Below, piece after piece: positions 36,314 to 45,726 of a stretch of DNA of 64,000 nt. The translations under genes were made by a program, and so were the position numbers. The notes under the pieces were generated by a model that did not search any database, was not told the origin of the DNA, and worked only from the letters and a program-made list of their open reading frames with translations. This DNA is from an uncultured Lachnospiraceae bacterium (lineage in GTDB: Bacteria; Bacillota; Clostridia; Lachnospirales; Lachnospiraceae). Numbering within the stretch: position 1 is the first letter of the stretch; each line of letters starts with the position of its first letter. The stretch covers positions 1 through 64,000 of the forward strand of contig CACXFB010000059.1 in NCBI GenBank assembly GCA_902766825.1. The letters run 5' to 3'.

Positions 36314-36871
36314 ATGAGTAACACAGAAGTATTTAAGAAGTTTTTTGGACATTTACATACTATTAATCATCATAAATATCTTGTGATGAAGCATTGTTTT
36401 AAGTGCGGATTGTACTATCAGGGAATTATGCACGACCTGTCAAAATACTCTCCGATAGAGTTTTTTACAGGTGTTAAGTATTATCAGGGAGATAAAAGTC
36501 CCAATTCAGCAGAGAAGCTTGAAAAAGGATATTCACAGGCATGGCTTCATCACAAAGGACGTAACAAACATCATTTTGAATATTGGATTGACTATGGATT
36601 GCCACCTGAATTTAAACTGGTTGGCAATCCGATGCCAACCAGATATGTTGTCGAAATGTTTTGTGACAGAGTGTCTGCATGCAAAAACTATATGAAAGAC
36701 AAATACACGGATTCAAGTGCTCTTGAATACTTTAACCGCGGTAAAGGTCATTACCATATGCATGAGACAACATTTAAACTGTTAGAAGAACTTCTTGTAA
36801 TGCTTTCTCAAAAAGGAGAAAAGGAGACTTTCAGATATATCAGAAAGGAAGTTCTTAAGAATAAAAGATAA
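36314..36871 (+). CDS. DUF5662 family protein
   Basis: Matches the DUF5662 family common in Clostridia; function unknown. The 185-aa protein is rich in His and Tyr: INHHKYLVMKHCFKCGLYYQ at the N-terminus, IMHDLSKYSPIEF (an HD-like pair), WLHHKGRNKHHFEYW and GHYHMHETTFKLLEEL. The regularly spaced His/Asp residues suggest a metal site resembling HD-type hydrolases, but that is inference. A TTG at 36305 is an alternative start; the ribosome site is weak. It converges on pyrI with only 3 bp between stop codons. Confidence 0.78.
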   Translation: MSNTEVFKKFFGHLHTINHHKYLVMKHCFKCGLYYQGIMHDLSKYSPIEFFTGVKYYQGDKSPNSAEKLEKGYSQAWLHHKGRNKHHFEYWIDYGLPPEFKLVGNPMPTRYVVEMFCDRVSACKNYMKDKYTDSSALEYFNRGKGHYHMHETTFKLLEELLVMLSQKGEKETFRYIRKEVLKNKR

Positions 36872-36874
36872 TTC

Positions 36875-37315
36875 TTATTGATACAACTGTTTTTTATCAA
36901 ATTGCTGTTCGCAGTAAAAACATCTGTAAATTCCTTTTTCCTTATCGGTAAGATTGAATTTATGAATTATGCCCTGCTCATCACTTGTTGTGATGCAGCG
37001 GGGATTTTTGCATTTTATAACATTTGTTATTGTCTTTGGAAGAACAGGTGTAACCTTATCTGTGATTTTTCCGTCTGCAATAACATTTACCGTAATGTTA
37101 TTATCAAGAACTCTTAAAATATTAATATCAACATCAAGGTTTCCCTCAATCTTAATGATATCTTTTTTACCCATTTTGTTGCTCTTTGCATTGGTGATGA
37201 CAGCAACACAGCAGTCTGTCTTATCAAGACTGAGATATTTGTATATATTCATTGCCTGTCCGGCACTGATATGATCGATTACTATTCCTTCGTTTATTCC
37301 GCTTATATTTAGCAT
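36875..37315 (-). CDS. pyrI: Aspartate carbamoyltransferase regulatory subunit
   Basis: Regulatory chain of ATCase, which binds nucleotide effectors and contacts the catalytic chains through a zinc domain. The 146-aa product has an N-terminal allosteric domain (HISAGQAMNIYKYL) and a C-terminal zinc domain with four Cys in the order CKNPRC and CFYC. It follows pyrB on the minus strand with 71 bp between them and has a GGAGG site, so it is in a pyrBI operon. Confidence 0.96.
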   Translation of the reverse strand: MLNISGINEGIVIDHISAGQAMNIYKYLSLDKTDCCVAVITNAKSNKMGKKDIIKIEGNLDVDINILRVLDNNITVNVIADGKITDKVTPVLPKTITNVIKCKNPRCITTSDEQGIIHKFNLTDKEKGIYRCFYCEQQFDKKQLYQ

Positions 37316-37386
37316 ATTAACCTCCGTATATGAGATAGTACATTTATATTTGTTGAAAGGGGTTTACTTATAGTAACATAAAGTAA

Positions 37387-38301
37387 TTACATAAGACCAA
37401 GCAGTCTTAATATTAACGCCATTCTTATGTATACACCGTAGTGAGCCTGTTTAAAGTATACGGCGCGGCAGTCATTGTCAACCTCAGGAGCAATTTCATT
37501 TACCCTTGGAAGCGGATGCATGATAAGCATGTCATCTTTAGCAGTTTCAAGCTTTTTCAAATCAAGAATATATGAATCTTTTAATCTTATATAGTCGGCC
37601 TCGTTGAAAAAACGTTCTCTTTGAACACGGGTCATATACAGGATATCAAGATTTGGCATTGCATCCTCTAAACTGTTAGTCTCGATGTATTCAATATTAC
37701 CAGCATCAAGCACTTCTTCCTTAAGATAATCAGGAATCTTTAACTCATCCGGTGAAATGAGGTAGAATTTAACACCTGGATATCTGACCATGGCATTGAT
37801 AAGAGAGTGAACAGTACGTCCAAACTTAAGGTCTCCGCAAAAACCGATAGTCATATTATCGAGTCTGTGCTTAAGGTTATATATTGTAAAAATGTCCGTT
37901 AGGGTCTGTGTCGGATGATTGTGACCACCGTCACCGGCGTTGATTACCGGTATATCAGAATAAAGAGAAGCTACCAAAGGAGCACCTTCTTTAGGATGTC
38001 TGATTGCTGCGATATCAGCGTAGCCGGAAATGATACGTATTGTATCAGCGACGCTTTCACCTTTTGCGGCTGAACTCGAATCAGCAGATGAAAAACCAAG
38101 TACCTGACCGCCGAGATTTAACATAGCGGATTCAAAACTAAGACGTGTTCTTGTACTTGGTTCATAAAATAATGTGGCGAGTTTTTTGCCGTCACAAATA
38201 TGGCTGTATTTTTCCTTATCAGCTAAAATGTCTGCAGCAAGCTTTAACAGATTGTCAAGCTCATCAACGGACAGATCCAACGGACTTATTAAATGTCTCA
38301 T
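37387..38301 (-). CDS. pyrB: Aspartate carbamoyltransferase catalytic subunit
   Basis: Condenses carbamoyl phosphate and aspartate in pyrimidine synthesis. The carbamoyl-phosphate loop [16 protein letters not shown] lies near residues 49-64, [10 protein letters not shown] near 134, TRVQRERF near 228 and HPLPR near 266. At 304 aa it is a normal catalytic chain and pairs with PyrI downstream. The promoter at 38341-38369 leaves a leader of about 32 nt with a small ATATGA/TCATAT hairpin; no PyrR-type attenuator is visible. Confidence 0.97.
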   Translation of the reverse strand: MRHLISPLDLSVDELDNLLKLAADILADKEKYSHICDGKKLATLFYEPSTRTRLSFESAMLNLGGQVLGFSSADSSSAAKGESVADTIRIISGYADIAAIRHPKEGAPLVASLYSDIPVINAGDGGHNHPTQTLTDIFTIYNLKHRLDNMTIGFCGDLKFGRTVHSLINAMVRYPGVKFYLISPDELKIPDYLKEEVLDAGNIEYIETNSLEDAMPNLDILYMTRVQRERFFNEADYIRLKDSYILDLKKLETAKDDMLIMHPLPRVNEIAPEVDNDCRAVYFKQAHYGVYIRMALILRLLGLM

Positions 38302-38340
38302 AATTACCTCCGGAAAATATGATTTTTTTTCTCATATAGG

Positions 38341-38369
38341 AGTATACATCATAGGGGAATTACAGGCAA
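38341..38369 (-). promoter_or_regulatory. Promoter of pyrBI
   Basis: On the minus strand TTGCCT (complement of 38364-38369), 17 bp, TATACT (complement of 38341-38346). The -35 touches the edge of the palindromic repeat element. Confidence 0.65.
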
Positions 38370-38540
38370 GGGGGAAGTGAAACGGGGGACGGTTCCTCGT
38401 TCCAAAATTGAAACAAGGTGAAACAGGGGACGGTTCTTCGTTCCAAAACAAGTGAGTCATTGGGAAGGTTCTAACTGACTCATTTTTGGAACGAGGAACC
38501 GTCCCCTGTTTCACCCGCCCCCTGTTTCTTCCCTTGTTTC
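38370..38540. repeat. Palindromic repeat element with three 28-nt copies
   Basis: Fills most of the 325-bp gap between the divergent pyrB and hydratase genes. Direct copies at 38377-38404 and 38418-38445 and an inverted copy at 38487-38514 (core GGGGACGGTTCCTCGTTCC). The second and third copies pair along their length, extended by GTGAGTCA (38452-38459) with TGACTCAT (38476-38483), making an imperfect hairpin of about 40 bp with a 16-nt loop. It has no convincing gene; a minus-strand frame across it is only a translation of the repeats. Confidence 0.85.
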
Positions 38541-38569
38541 TTGACTCCACCACATTTTTTAAATATAAT
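38541..38569 (+). promoter_or_regulatory. Promoter of the aconitase-family hydratase
   Basis: TTGACT (38541-38546), 17 bp, TATAAT (38564-38569), directly beside the repeat element and 58 bp before the gene. Confidence 0.75.
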
Positions 38570-38626
38570 ATCATTTGGACATTATTATTTGAAAGGATAA
38601 AGCCTTTTAAAAGGTTGGTATGAAAT

Positions 38627-40909
38627 ATGATTAAGTTATATGAGAATGGTGCTTATCTTATTAACGGCACTGAACTTGTTGAGTACAACGGTGAAGCTGA
38701 CAAAATCGTTGAGAGTAAAACAGGTAAAAAGGTGACAAAGGATGATGCTGCAAAGAATACAATGGCATATTCAATTCTTGAGTCACACAATACATCAGGT
38801 AACATGGATAAGCTTAAGATTAAGTTTGATAAGCTTACATCCCATGACATAACATTTGTCGGAATTATTCAGACAGCCCGTGCAAGCGGACTTGAGAAAT
38901 TCCCTGTTCCTTATGTACTTACTAACTGTCATAATTCTCTTTGTGCAGTAGGTGGAACTATTAATGAAGATGATCATATGTTTGGTCTTTCATGTGCAAA
39001 GAAGTACGGCGGAATCTATGTACCACCTCATCAGGCGGTTATCCATCAGTTTGCAAGAGAAATGCTTAGCGCAGGCGGACAGATGATTCTTGGTTCTGAT
39101 TCTCATACAAGATACGGAGCACTTGGAACAATGGCTATCGGTGAAGGTGGCCCAGAGCTTGTTAAGCAGCTTCTTAACAGAACATATGATATTAATATGC
39201 CTGGGGTTGTCGGTGTATATCTTACAGGTAAGCCACGTAAGGGCGTAGGACCTCAGGATATTGCACTTGCAATTATCGGTGCTGTATTTAAGAACGGATA
39301 CGTTAACAATAAAGTTATGGAGTTCATCGGTGACGGTGTTGATAACTTAAGCGTTGACTATAGAATTGGTGTCGATGTTATGACAACAGAGACAACATGT
39401 CTTTCATCAATCTGGAAGACAGATACACAGGTTAAGGATTTCTATGCAATTCACGGAAGACCGGATGCATACAAAGAGCTTAATCCTGGCGATGTTGCTT
39501 ACTATGACGGAATGATTTACGTTGATCTTTCACAGATCAAGCCTATGATTGCAATGCCATTCCATCCAAGCAACGTTTATACAATTGATGAATTAAATGC
39601 TAACCTTTATGACATTCTTGACGAAGTTGAGAAGAAGGCACTTGTCAGCCTTGACAGCGCAAAGGTTAAGTACACATTAAAGGATAAAGTAATTAACGGT
39701 AAGCTTTATGTTGAGCAGGGTGTAATTGCAGGATGTGCCGGTGGTGGATTTGAGAATATTTGTGACGCTGCTGATATCCTTGATGGCAAATATATCGGTT
39801 CTGACGAGTTCTCACTCAGTGTTTACCCAGCCAGTCAGCCGGTTTACCTTGAACTTGTTAAGAACGGCAGCATAGCTAAGTTAATGGAGACAGGTGCAAC
39901 AGTAAGAACTGCATTCTGCGGACCATGTTTCGGTGCCGGAGATGTTCCAGCTAATAATGGACTTAGTATCAGACATTCAACAAGAAACTTCCCTAACAGA
40001 GAAGGTTCAAAGATTACTAACGGACAGATTGCATCTGTTGCTCTTATGGATGCACGTTCAATCGCAGCTACAGCAGCTAACAAGGGATTCCTTACATCTG
40101 CTGAATATGTTGATGCAGACTTCAAGAAGCCAAAATATTTCTTCGACGGTAAGATCTATGAGAACAGATGCTACTTCGGATACGGAAAGGCAGATCCATC
40201 AGTTGATATTAAGTTTGGTCCTAATATTGTTGACTGGCCTAAGATGGAAGCACTTACAGACAATCTCATGCTTAAGGTTGTATCTGTAATTCATGATCCT
40301 GTTACAACAACTGATGAGCTTATTCCATCGGGAGAGACATCATCATTCAGATCTAACCCTCTTGGACTTGCAGAGTTTACTCTTTCAAGAAAAGATCCTG
40401 CATATGTAGGAAAGGCTAAGAAGGTTCAGCTTGCAGAAAAGGCAAGAGTAGCAGGAGAACTTGATAATGAAGCTCTTGATGATTTCAAACTTTTTGCAGA
40501 TGCATTAAAGGATAAATTCAGTGCTGATCTTAGTAACACAGGTATCGGATCTGTAATATATGCTGTAAAACCAGGAGACGGTTCAGCAAGAGAGCAGGCT
40601 GCATCATGCCAGAAGGTACTTGGCGGATGGGCAAACATTGCTCATGAATATGCAACAAAGAGATATCGTTCAAACCTTATCAACTGGGGTATGCTTCCAT
40701 TTATTTTTGAAGATGAGATTCCGTTTGACAAAGATGATTACATCTTCGTACCGGGAATTGCTAAGGCAGTAGCAGATAAGGTTTCTGAGATTGATGCATA
40801 TATCGTAAATAAGAACTTTGAGAAGTTCACACTTAAGCTTGGTGAACTTACAGATGATGAAAGAACAATCATTCTTAAGGGTTGTCTCATCAATTACTAT
40901 AAAGCTTAA
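38627..40909 (+). CDS. Aconitase-family hydratase (YbhJ-like)
   Basis: A 760-aa member of the aconitase superfamily. The three [4Fe-4S] ligands are C370 (AGCAGGG), C431 and C434 (CGPCFGAG), with the same spacing pattern as aconitase, and the [20 protein letters not shown] motif is present ([16 protein letters not shown]). It differs from AcnA, AcnB and LeuC in the details around C370 and is closest to the uncharacterised hydratase type represented by E. coli YbhJ. No other TCA or leucine genes are near it. Aconitase activity is possible but not shown. The ribosome site (AAGG) is modest, the promoter strong. Confidence 0.85.
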   Translation: MIKLYENGAYLINGTELVEYNGEADKIVESKTGKKVTKDDAAKNTMAYSILESHNTSGNMDKLKIKFDKLTSHDITFVGIIQTARASGLEKFPVPYVLTNCHNSLCAVGGTINEDDHMFGLSCAKKYGGIYVPPHQAVIHQFAREMLSAGGQMILGSDSHTRYGALGTMAIGEGGPELVKQLLNRTYDINMPGVVGVYLTGKPRKGVGPQDIALAIIGAVFKNGYVNNKVMEFIGDGVDNLSVDYRIGVDVMTTETTCLSSIWKTDTQVKDFYAIHGRPDAYKELNPGDVAYYDGMIYVDLSQIKPMIAMPFHPSNVYTIDELNANLYDILDEVEKKALVSLDSAKVKYTLKDKVINGKLYVEQGVIAGCAGGGFENICDAADILDGKYIGSDEFSLSVYPASQPVYLELVKNGSIAKLMETGATVRTAFCGPCFGAGDVPANNGLSIRHSTRNFPNREGSKITNGQIASVALMDARSIAATAANKGFLTSAEYVDADFKKPKYFFDGKIYENRCYFGYGKADPSVDIKFGPNIVDWPKMEALTDNLMLKVVSVIHDPVTTTDELIPSGETSSFRSNPLGLAEFTLSRKDPAYVGKAKKVQLAEKARVAGELDNEALDDFKLFADALKDKFSADLSNTGIGSVIYAVKPGDGSAREQAASCQKVLGGWANIAHEYATKRYRSNLINWGMLPFIFEDEIPFDKDDYIFVPGIAKAVADKVSEIDAYIVNKNFEKFTLKLGELTDDERTIILKGCLINYYKA

Positions 40910-40973
40910 TAATGTATTATCTGAAATGATGCTTAGTCATCAGAAATGAGAGTGCATCGGATTGGAGGAGAAT

Positions 40974-41828
40974 ATGCTTCTTATAGATGGAAAAAAGATT
41001 TCAACGGATATAAAAGATGAATTAAAAGTAAGAGTTGAAGAATTAAAGAGCAAGGGTATAGAGATTACCCTTGCCGTAATTCAGGTTGGTAATGATCCTG
41101 CAAGCAGTGTTTATGTAGGTAATAAGAAAAAAGCATGTGCATATATCGGGATTAATTCACTGGCATACGAACTTGAAGAGAGCACAACGCAGGAAGAACT
41201 TCTTGAATTGATTGCAAAACTTAATGCTGACAGTAAGGTTAACGGAATTTTGGTACAGCTTCCGCTTCCTTCACATATCAATGAAAAGAGTATTATCAAT
41301 GCAATCGATCCGATGAAGGACGTGGATGGTTTCCATCCTGTAAGTGTAGGTAACCTTAGTATCGGTCAACCGGGATTTCTTTCTTGTACACCCGCAGGTA
41401 TCGTTCAGCTTTTAAAAAGATCAGGCGTTGAAATTGCAGGCAAAGAATGTGTTGTTATCGGAAGAAGCAATATAGTAGGAAAGCCGATTTCACTTCTTAT
41501 GCTTAGGGAAAATGCTACGGTAACCATTGCACACTCAAAAACAAAGGATTTAAAGGAAGTTGCAAAGCGCGCTGATATTCTTATCGTTGCTGTTGGAAAG
41601 CCTATGTTTATTAACAGTGAATACGTAAAAGAAGGCGCTGTAGTTATTGACGTAGGAATTCACCGTAAAGAAGACGGAAAGCTTTGTGGAGACGTTGATT
41701 TTGAAGATGTTAAAGAACATGTAAGTGCTATAACACCTGTTCCGGGTGGTGTAGGACCTATGACAATCGCAATGCTTATGAAGAATTGTGTTGACAGCAT
41801 CGAGATTGCGGAGGCAAATAATGCATAA
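40974..41828 (+). CDS. folD: Methylenetetrahydrofolate dehydrogenase / methenyl-THF cyclohydrolase
   Basis: Bifunctional one-carbon enzyme interconverting methylene-, methenyl- and 10-formyl-THF. Motifs: SSVYVGNKKKACAYIG with the catalytic lysine, VQLPLPSHI, KDVDGFHP, CTPAGIVQLLK and the NADP site VIGRSNIVGKPIS, ending TPVPGGVGPMT. GGAGG lies between TTG 40962 and ATG 40974, so the ATG is chosen, giving 284 residues. The stop overlaps rimO by 8 nt. Confidence 0.96.
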   Translation: MLLIDGKKISTDIKDELKVRVEELKSKGIEITLAVIQVGNDPASSVYVGNKKKACAYIGINSLAYELEESTTQEELLELIAKLNADSKVNGILVQLPLPSHINEKSIINAIDPMKDVDGFHPVSVGNLSIGQPGFLSCTPAGIVQLLKRSGVEIAGKECVVIGRSNIVGKPISLLMLRENATVTIAHSKTKDLKEVAKRADILIVAVGKPMFINSEYVKEGAVVIDVGIHRKEDGKLCGDVDFEDVKEHVSAITPVPGGVGPMTIAMLMKNCVDSIEIAEANNA

Positions 41829-43155
41829 TATTTTGTTTGTATCTCTTGGATGCGATAAGAATCTGTGTGACAGCGAGGCGATGCTGGGGCTGCTTCACGA
41901 TAACGGATATCAGATAGTAAGCAGCGAAGAAGAAGCTGATGTAATAGTTGTCAACACATGCTCATTTATACATGATGCCAAGCAGGAAAGCATAGATACA
42001 ATAATTGAAATGGGGCAGTTAAAAAATACAGGTAAGCTTAAAGCACTTGTAGTTTGCGGCTGTCTTGCTCAAAGATATAAAGATGATATTTTAAAGGAGC
42101 TTCCGGAGGTTGACTGTGTAGTCGGAACTACAGCTCTTGATAAGATTGTTGAGGCTGTAAATGAGGCACTTAAAGGCGCAAAACACTCATACATTGTCAG
42201 CGAGGACGAATTACCTTTGACTGAATCAAAGAGAGTTATGTCCACAGGAAGTGTTACATCGTACTTAAAGATTGCGGAAGGTTGCGATAAGCATTGTACT
42301 TACTGCATTATTCCAAAGCTTAGAGGAAAATACCGTTCAATTCCAATGGAGAGACTCATAGATGAAGCAAAATATCTGGCTGAGCAAGGAATTAAAGAAC
42401 TTATTGTAGTTGCACAGGAAACAACAGTATATGGTGTTGACCTTTATGGAAAGAAGATGCTGCCTCAGTTACTTAAGCAGTTGGCTGAGATAGACGGAAT
42501 TGAATGGATACGTGTCATGTATTGTTATCCGGAAGAAATAACTGATGAACTCATTGATACTATTGCTTCAAATGAGAAGATATGTAAATACATAGACATT
42601 CCAATTCAGCATGCATCAGATAACGTTTTAAAGAGAATGGGAAGAAAAGCTACAGAAAAATCTCTATATGAATTGATTAACAAGCTTAGGACAGCTATCC
42701 CTGACATTGTTATAAGAACAACACTCATAACAGGTTTTCCGGGAGAGACCGAGGAAGATTTTGAGAAGCTTTTGGATTTTGTATATGATAATTCATTTGA
42801 ACGCCTTGGTGTGTTTACCTATTCTGCGGAAGATGGAACCCCGGCTGCAATGATGGATAATCAGATTCCTGAAAACATAAAGGAAGAAAGAAAAGATGCC
42901 ATAATGCAGATGCAGCAGGATATAGCATTTGATAACACTGCAGCAAAGGTGTCTGATGTTTATAAAGCTATAATAGAGGGTTATATGCCGAATGAAGATG
43001 TTTATGTTGCAAGAACATATATGGACGCACCGGGTATTGACGGATTTGTATTTGTTAATTCGCCACGTCAGCTTATGACAGGTCAGTTTGTTGATGTATT
43101 AATAACAGGCTCAGACGGATATGATCTTGTAGGTGATTATTTAAAGTCTTATTGA
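41821..43155 (+). CDS. rimO: Ribosomal protein S12 methylthiotransferase
   Basis: Radical SAM enzyme that adds a methylthio group to the conserved Asp of ribosomal protein S12. The 444-aa protein has the UPF0004 domain (SLGCDKNLCDSE, VNTCSFIHDA, VCGCLAQRY), the radical SAM core with C155, C159 and C162 (CDKHCTYC), IIPKLRGKYRS, which separates RimO from MiaB, and a TRAM domain. The frame opens at 41788 inside folD, but GCGGAGG places the start at the ATG at 41821. Confidence 0.95.
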   Translation: MHNILFVSLGCDKNLCDSEAMLGLLHDNGYQIVSSEEEADVIVVNTCSFIHDAKQESIDTIIEMGQLKNTGKLKALVVCGCLAQRYKDDILKELPEVDCVVGTTALDKIVEAVNEALKGAKHSYIVSEDELPLTESKRVMSTGSVTSYLKIAEGCDKHCTYCIIPKLRGKYRSIPMERLIDEAKYLAEQGIKELIVVAQETTVYGVDLYGKKMLPQLLKQLAEIDGIEWIRVMYCYPEEITDELIDTIASNEKICKYIDIPIQHASDNVLKRMGRKATEKSLYELINKLRTAIPDIVIRTTLITGFPGETEEDFEKLLDFVYDNSFERLGVFTYSAEDGTPAAMMDNQIPENIKEERKDAIMQMQQDIAFDNTAAKVSDVYKAIIEGYMPNEDVYVARTYMDAPGIDGFVFVNSPRQLMTGQFVDVLITGSDGYDLVGDYLKSY

Positions 43156-43255
43156 TTATAGACTCTGTTTGGTGTATATTAATAAACTGAATCAATGATA
43201 ATGTGCAAAGTGAACAGTATCATTAATAAATTTTTGTGAAAGTTGGAGGTTTAAT

Positions 43256-43798
43256 ATGAATCTGCCAAATAAAATTACTCTGGCAAGAGTAGTGCTCGTG
43301 CCGGTGTTTGTAATAATTATGTTACTTGACTGCATTAAATATAATAATATTATTGCTTGTGTGATTTTTTGCGTAGCATGTCTTTCGGACTTTTTGGACG
43401 GATATCTTGCAAGAAAGAACAATCTTGTAACCAATTTTGGAAAGTTTGCTGATCCGCTTGCGGATAAAATGCTTGTTTGTGCGGCACTTATATGCCTTAC
43501 GGGAGCAGGAAAACTTGCTTCTTGGGTTGTTATTATAATAATATGCCGCGAATTTATTATAAGTGGACTCAGACTTATTGCTGCAGATAACGGAATAGTA
43601 ATTGCAGCAAGCTACTGGGGAAAGTTTAAGACAGTATTTCAGATGTTTATGTGTATATTCCTTATAGTTGATCTTGATGTATTCTTTATCAACGTTACCG
43701 AGCAGATATTAATCTGGGCATCTGTTGTTCTTACTGTAGTATCTTTAGTGGATTATGTTTACAAGAACAGAAAAGTAATCACAGAAGGCGGTATGTAA
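43256..43798 (+). CDS. pgsA: Phosphatidylglycerophosphate synthase
   Basis: Makes phosphatidylglycerol phosphate from CDP-diacylglycerol and glycerol-3-phosphate in the membrane. The CDP-alcohol phosphotransferase motif is intact: D45, D48, G49, A-R, G, D66 and D70 (SDFLDGYLAR then FADPLADK). The N-terminus MNLPNKITLARVVLVPVF and the 180-aa length with about five hydrophobic helices fit PgsA. A TTGGAGG ribosome site precedes the ATG. The gap before it holds an AT-rich inverted repeat (AATGATA/TATCATT) of unclear meaning. Confidence 0.94.
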   Translation: MNLPNKITLARVVLVPVFVIIMLLDCIKYNNIIACVIFCVACLSDFLDGYLARKNNLVTNFGKFADPLADKMLVCAALICLTGAGKLASWVVIIIICREFIISGLRLIAADNGIVIAASYWGKFKTVFQMFMCIFLIVDLDVFFINVTEQILIWASVVLTVVSLVDYVYKNRKVITEGGM

Positions 43799-43801
43799 TC
43801 G

Positions 43802-45046
43802 TTGGCTAAAGTTATAATAATAGGTGCAGGTCCCGCAGGAATGATGGCTGCTTTGTCAGCTACCGAATGTGGGGATACTGTTACCGTAATTGAAAAAAAT
43901 GAAAAAGCGGGAAAAAAGCTTTTTATCACGGGTAAAGGAAGATGTAATATTACAAATGCATGTGATGTGAGCGATTTATTCCCCAATATATTAAGCAATA
44001 GAAAATTCATGTACAGTGCAATATATTCTTATGATAACAGCTTTGTCATGGATTTTTTTAATAATAACGGATGCCTGGTTAAAGTTGAACGAGGCGACAG
44101 GGTCTTTCCGGTATCGGACAAGTCCTCGGACGTTATACGTGCGCTTACTAAAGCAATGGCTGATGCAGGTGTTACACTGCTTACAAGCTGCCGTGTTATT
44201 AAAGTTGATAAAAAAGATCATTTTTACGTGCAGTATGTAGACGGTAAGAATAAAAAGCATGTTATGGAAGGTGATAAAGTAATTATCGCAACAGGCGGTA
44301 AATCCTATCCACAGACAGGTTCTACCGGAGACGGATATCAGTTTGCAAAAGCATTTGGACATAACATAACAAAACTTTCACCTGCACTTGTCCCTTTTGA
44401 ACTTAAAGGAAATGATTTTAGTGAGATTATGGGACTGTCTCTTAAGAATGTCAGCCTCAAAGTAAAAACAGGCGGCAAAATCATTTTTGATGAATTCGGA
44501 GAGATGCTTTTTACCCATTTTGGTATAAGCGGGCCTCTAGTGCTTAGTGCGGCAAATGTTACTGCAGCCGCAGTCGAAAAGAAATCAGGTGACATTAAAG
44601 TGGTAATTGATTTAAAACCTGCGCTTAGCGAAGAAGTTCTTGATGCACGTATACTTAAAGACTTTCAGATGAATATTAACAAGCAGTTTAAGAATTCTCT
44701 TGACAGGCTGCTTCCGAAGTCAATTATACCTTTGATAGTCAGAAGAAGTGGAATTGATGGTGATAAGGAAGTTAATTCCGTTACAAAAGAAGAGAGGGCA
44801 GCTCTTGTCAAAGCGATTAAGGAACTTGATTTTGAATTCAAGGGTTTCAGAGGATTTGAAGAGGCGATAATTACAAAAGGAGGAGTTGACGTAAAGCAAA
44901 TCAACCCTTCCACAATGGAATCAAAACTGGTTGAGGGATTGTATTTTGCGGGAGAGATAATTGATGTCGACGGAAAAACAGGCGGATTCAATCTGCAGAT
45001 AGCATGGTCAACGGGACATTTGGCCGGAAGCAATTATGGAGGATAA
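43802..45046 (+). CDS. HI0933/BaiN-family flavoprotein, second paralogue
   Basis: FAD-dependent oxidoreductase, 414 aa, same family as the gene at 25659-26864. Motifs: VIIIGAGPAGMMAALSA, GKKLFITGKGRCNITNA, ATGGKSYPQTGSTGDGY, FTHFGISGPLVL and the C-terminal GEIIDVDGKTGGFNLQIAW. The start is TTG with AGGCGG 10 bp upstream, inside the end of pgsA. It is followed by cmk with an overlap-like 2-bp gap. Many Firmicutes keep this flavoprotein beside cmk. Substrate unknown. Confidence 0.9.
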   Translation: MAKVIIIGAGPAGMMAALSATECGDTVTVIEKNEKAGKKLFITGKGRCNITNACDVSDLFPNILSNRKFMYSAIYSYDNSFVMDFFNNNGCLVKVERGDRVFPVSDKSSDVIRALTKAMADAGVTLLTSCRVIKVDKKDHFYVQYVDGKNKKHVMEGDKVIIATGGKSYPQTGSTGDGYQFAKAFGHNITKLSPALVPFELKGNDFSEIMGLSLKNVSLKVKTGGKIIFDEFGEMLFTHFGISGPLVLSAANVTAAAVEKKSGDIKVVIDLKPALSEEVLDARILKDFQMNINKQFKNSLDRLLPKSIIPLIVRRSGIDGDKEVNSVTKEERAALVKAIKELDFEFKGFRGFEEAIITKGGVDVKQINPSTMESKLVEGLYFAGEIIDVDGKTGGFNLQIAWSTGHLAGSNYGG

Positions 45047-45048
45047 CT

Positions 45049-45726
45049 ATGAGTGACATTATAAATATAGCAATAGACGGACCTGCAGGTGCCGGAAAAA
45101 GTACTATAGCAAAGAAACTGGCTGCTAAGACAGGATTTATTTACGTTGACACGGGAGCAATGTACCGTGCGCTTACGTTGTATCTTATGAGAAAAAATAT
45201 CAGACCTGATGACGTTGCAGCTATAGAACAGGTTCTTGATGATATTGATATTACTCTTGAGTATGAAGATGGAATGCAGATTGTAAAGCTTAACGGCGAG
45301 AATGTTAACGATAAAATCAGAACCCAGGAAATAGGTCTTAATACATCTACAGCGTCAAAGAACAAATGCGTAAGAACAAAGCTTCTTTCACTTCAGAGAA
45401 ATATTGCTGCAACCAATAATGTAATAATGGACGGAAGAGATATAGGCTCATTTGTCCTGCCGGATGCAAAAGTTAAGATTTATCTTACTGCATCTGCAAG
45501 CAAAAGAGCATACAGAAGATGGCTTGAACTTAAGGAAAAGGGTGAGTGCGGCGACGTCAAGCAGATTGAGAAAGAGATAATTGAAAGAGATGAGCAGGAT
45601 ATGTCGAGGGAGAATTCTCCGCTTGTACAGGCTCCTGATGCTGTACTTGTAGATACATCGGATATGAATATCGAACAGGTTGTTGATACTTTGTATGAAA
45701 TATACAGGAGGGCAGCTAATGAGTGA
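45049..45726 (+). CDS. cmk: Cytidylate kinase
   Basis: Phosphorylates CMP and dCMP. The P-loop IDGPAGAGKSTIAKKLA is at the N-terminus, followed by YVDTGAMYRALTLY and MDGRDIGSFVLPDA, and ERDEQDMSRENSPL near the end. At 225 aa it is the normal bacterial size. GGAGG at 45038-45042 fixes the ATG at 45049; the longer frame from 45004 is rejected. It overlaps ispH by 8 nt. The cmk-ispH-rpsA order is typical of Clostridia. Confidence 0.96.
   Translation: MSDIINIAIDGPAGAGKSTIAKKLAAKTGFIYVDTGAMYRALTLYLMRKNIRPDDVAAIEQVLDDIDITLEYEDGMQIVKLNGENVNDKIRTQEIGLNTSTASKNKCVRTKLLSLQRNIAATNNVIMDGRDIGSFVLPDAKVKIYLTASASKRAYRRWLELKEKGECGDVKQIEKEIIERDEQDMSRENSPLVQAPDAVLVDTSDMNIEQVVDTLYEIYRRAANE

Noticed and set aside
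38302..38340. PyrR or UTP-dependent attenuator in the pyrBI leader
   Set aside because: The leader is about 32 nt, has only a 6-bp AT hairpin with an A-rich loop, and lacks a PyrR-binding loop or a terminator.
38332..38574. Minus-strand open frame of 80 codons between pyrB and the hydratase
   Set aside because: It is a translation of the palindromic repeats, spans both promoters and has no ribosome binding site.
43194..43224. Terminator between rimO and pgsA
   Set aside because: AATGATA/TATCATT is AT-only with a 17-nt loop, and the T run is separated from the stem, so it was not listed as a terminator.
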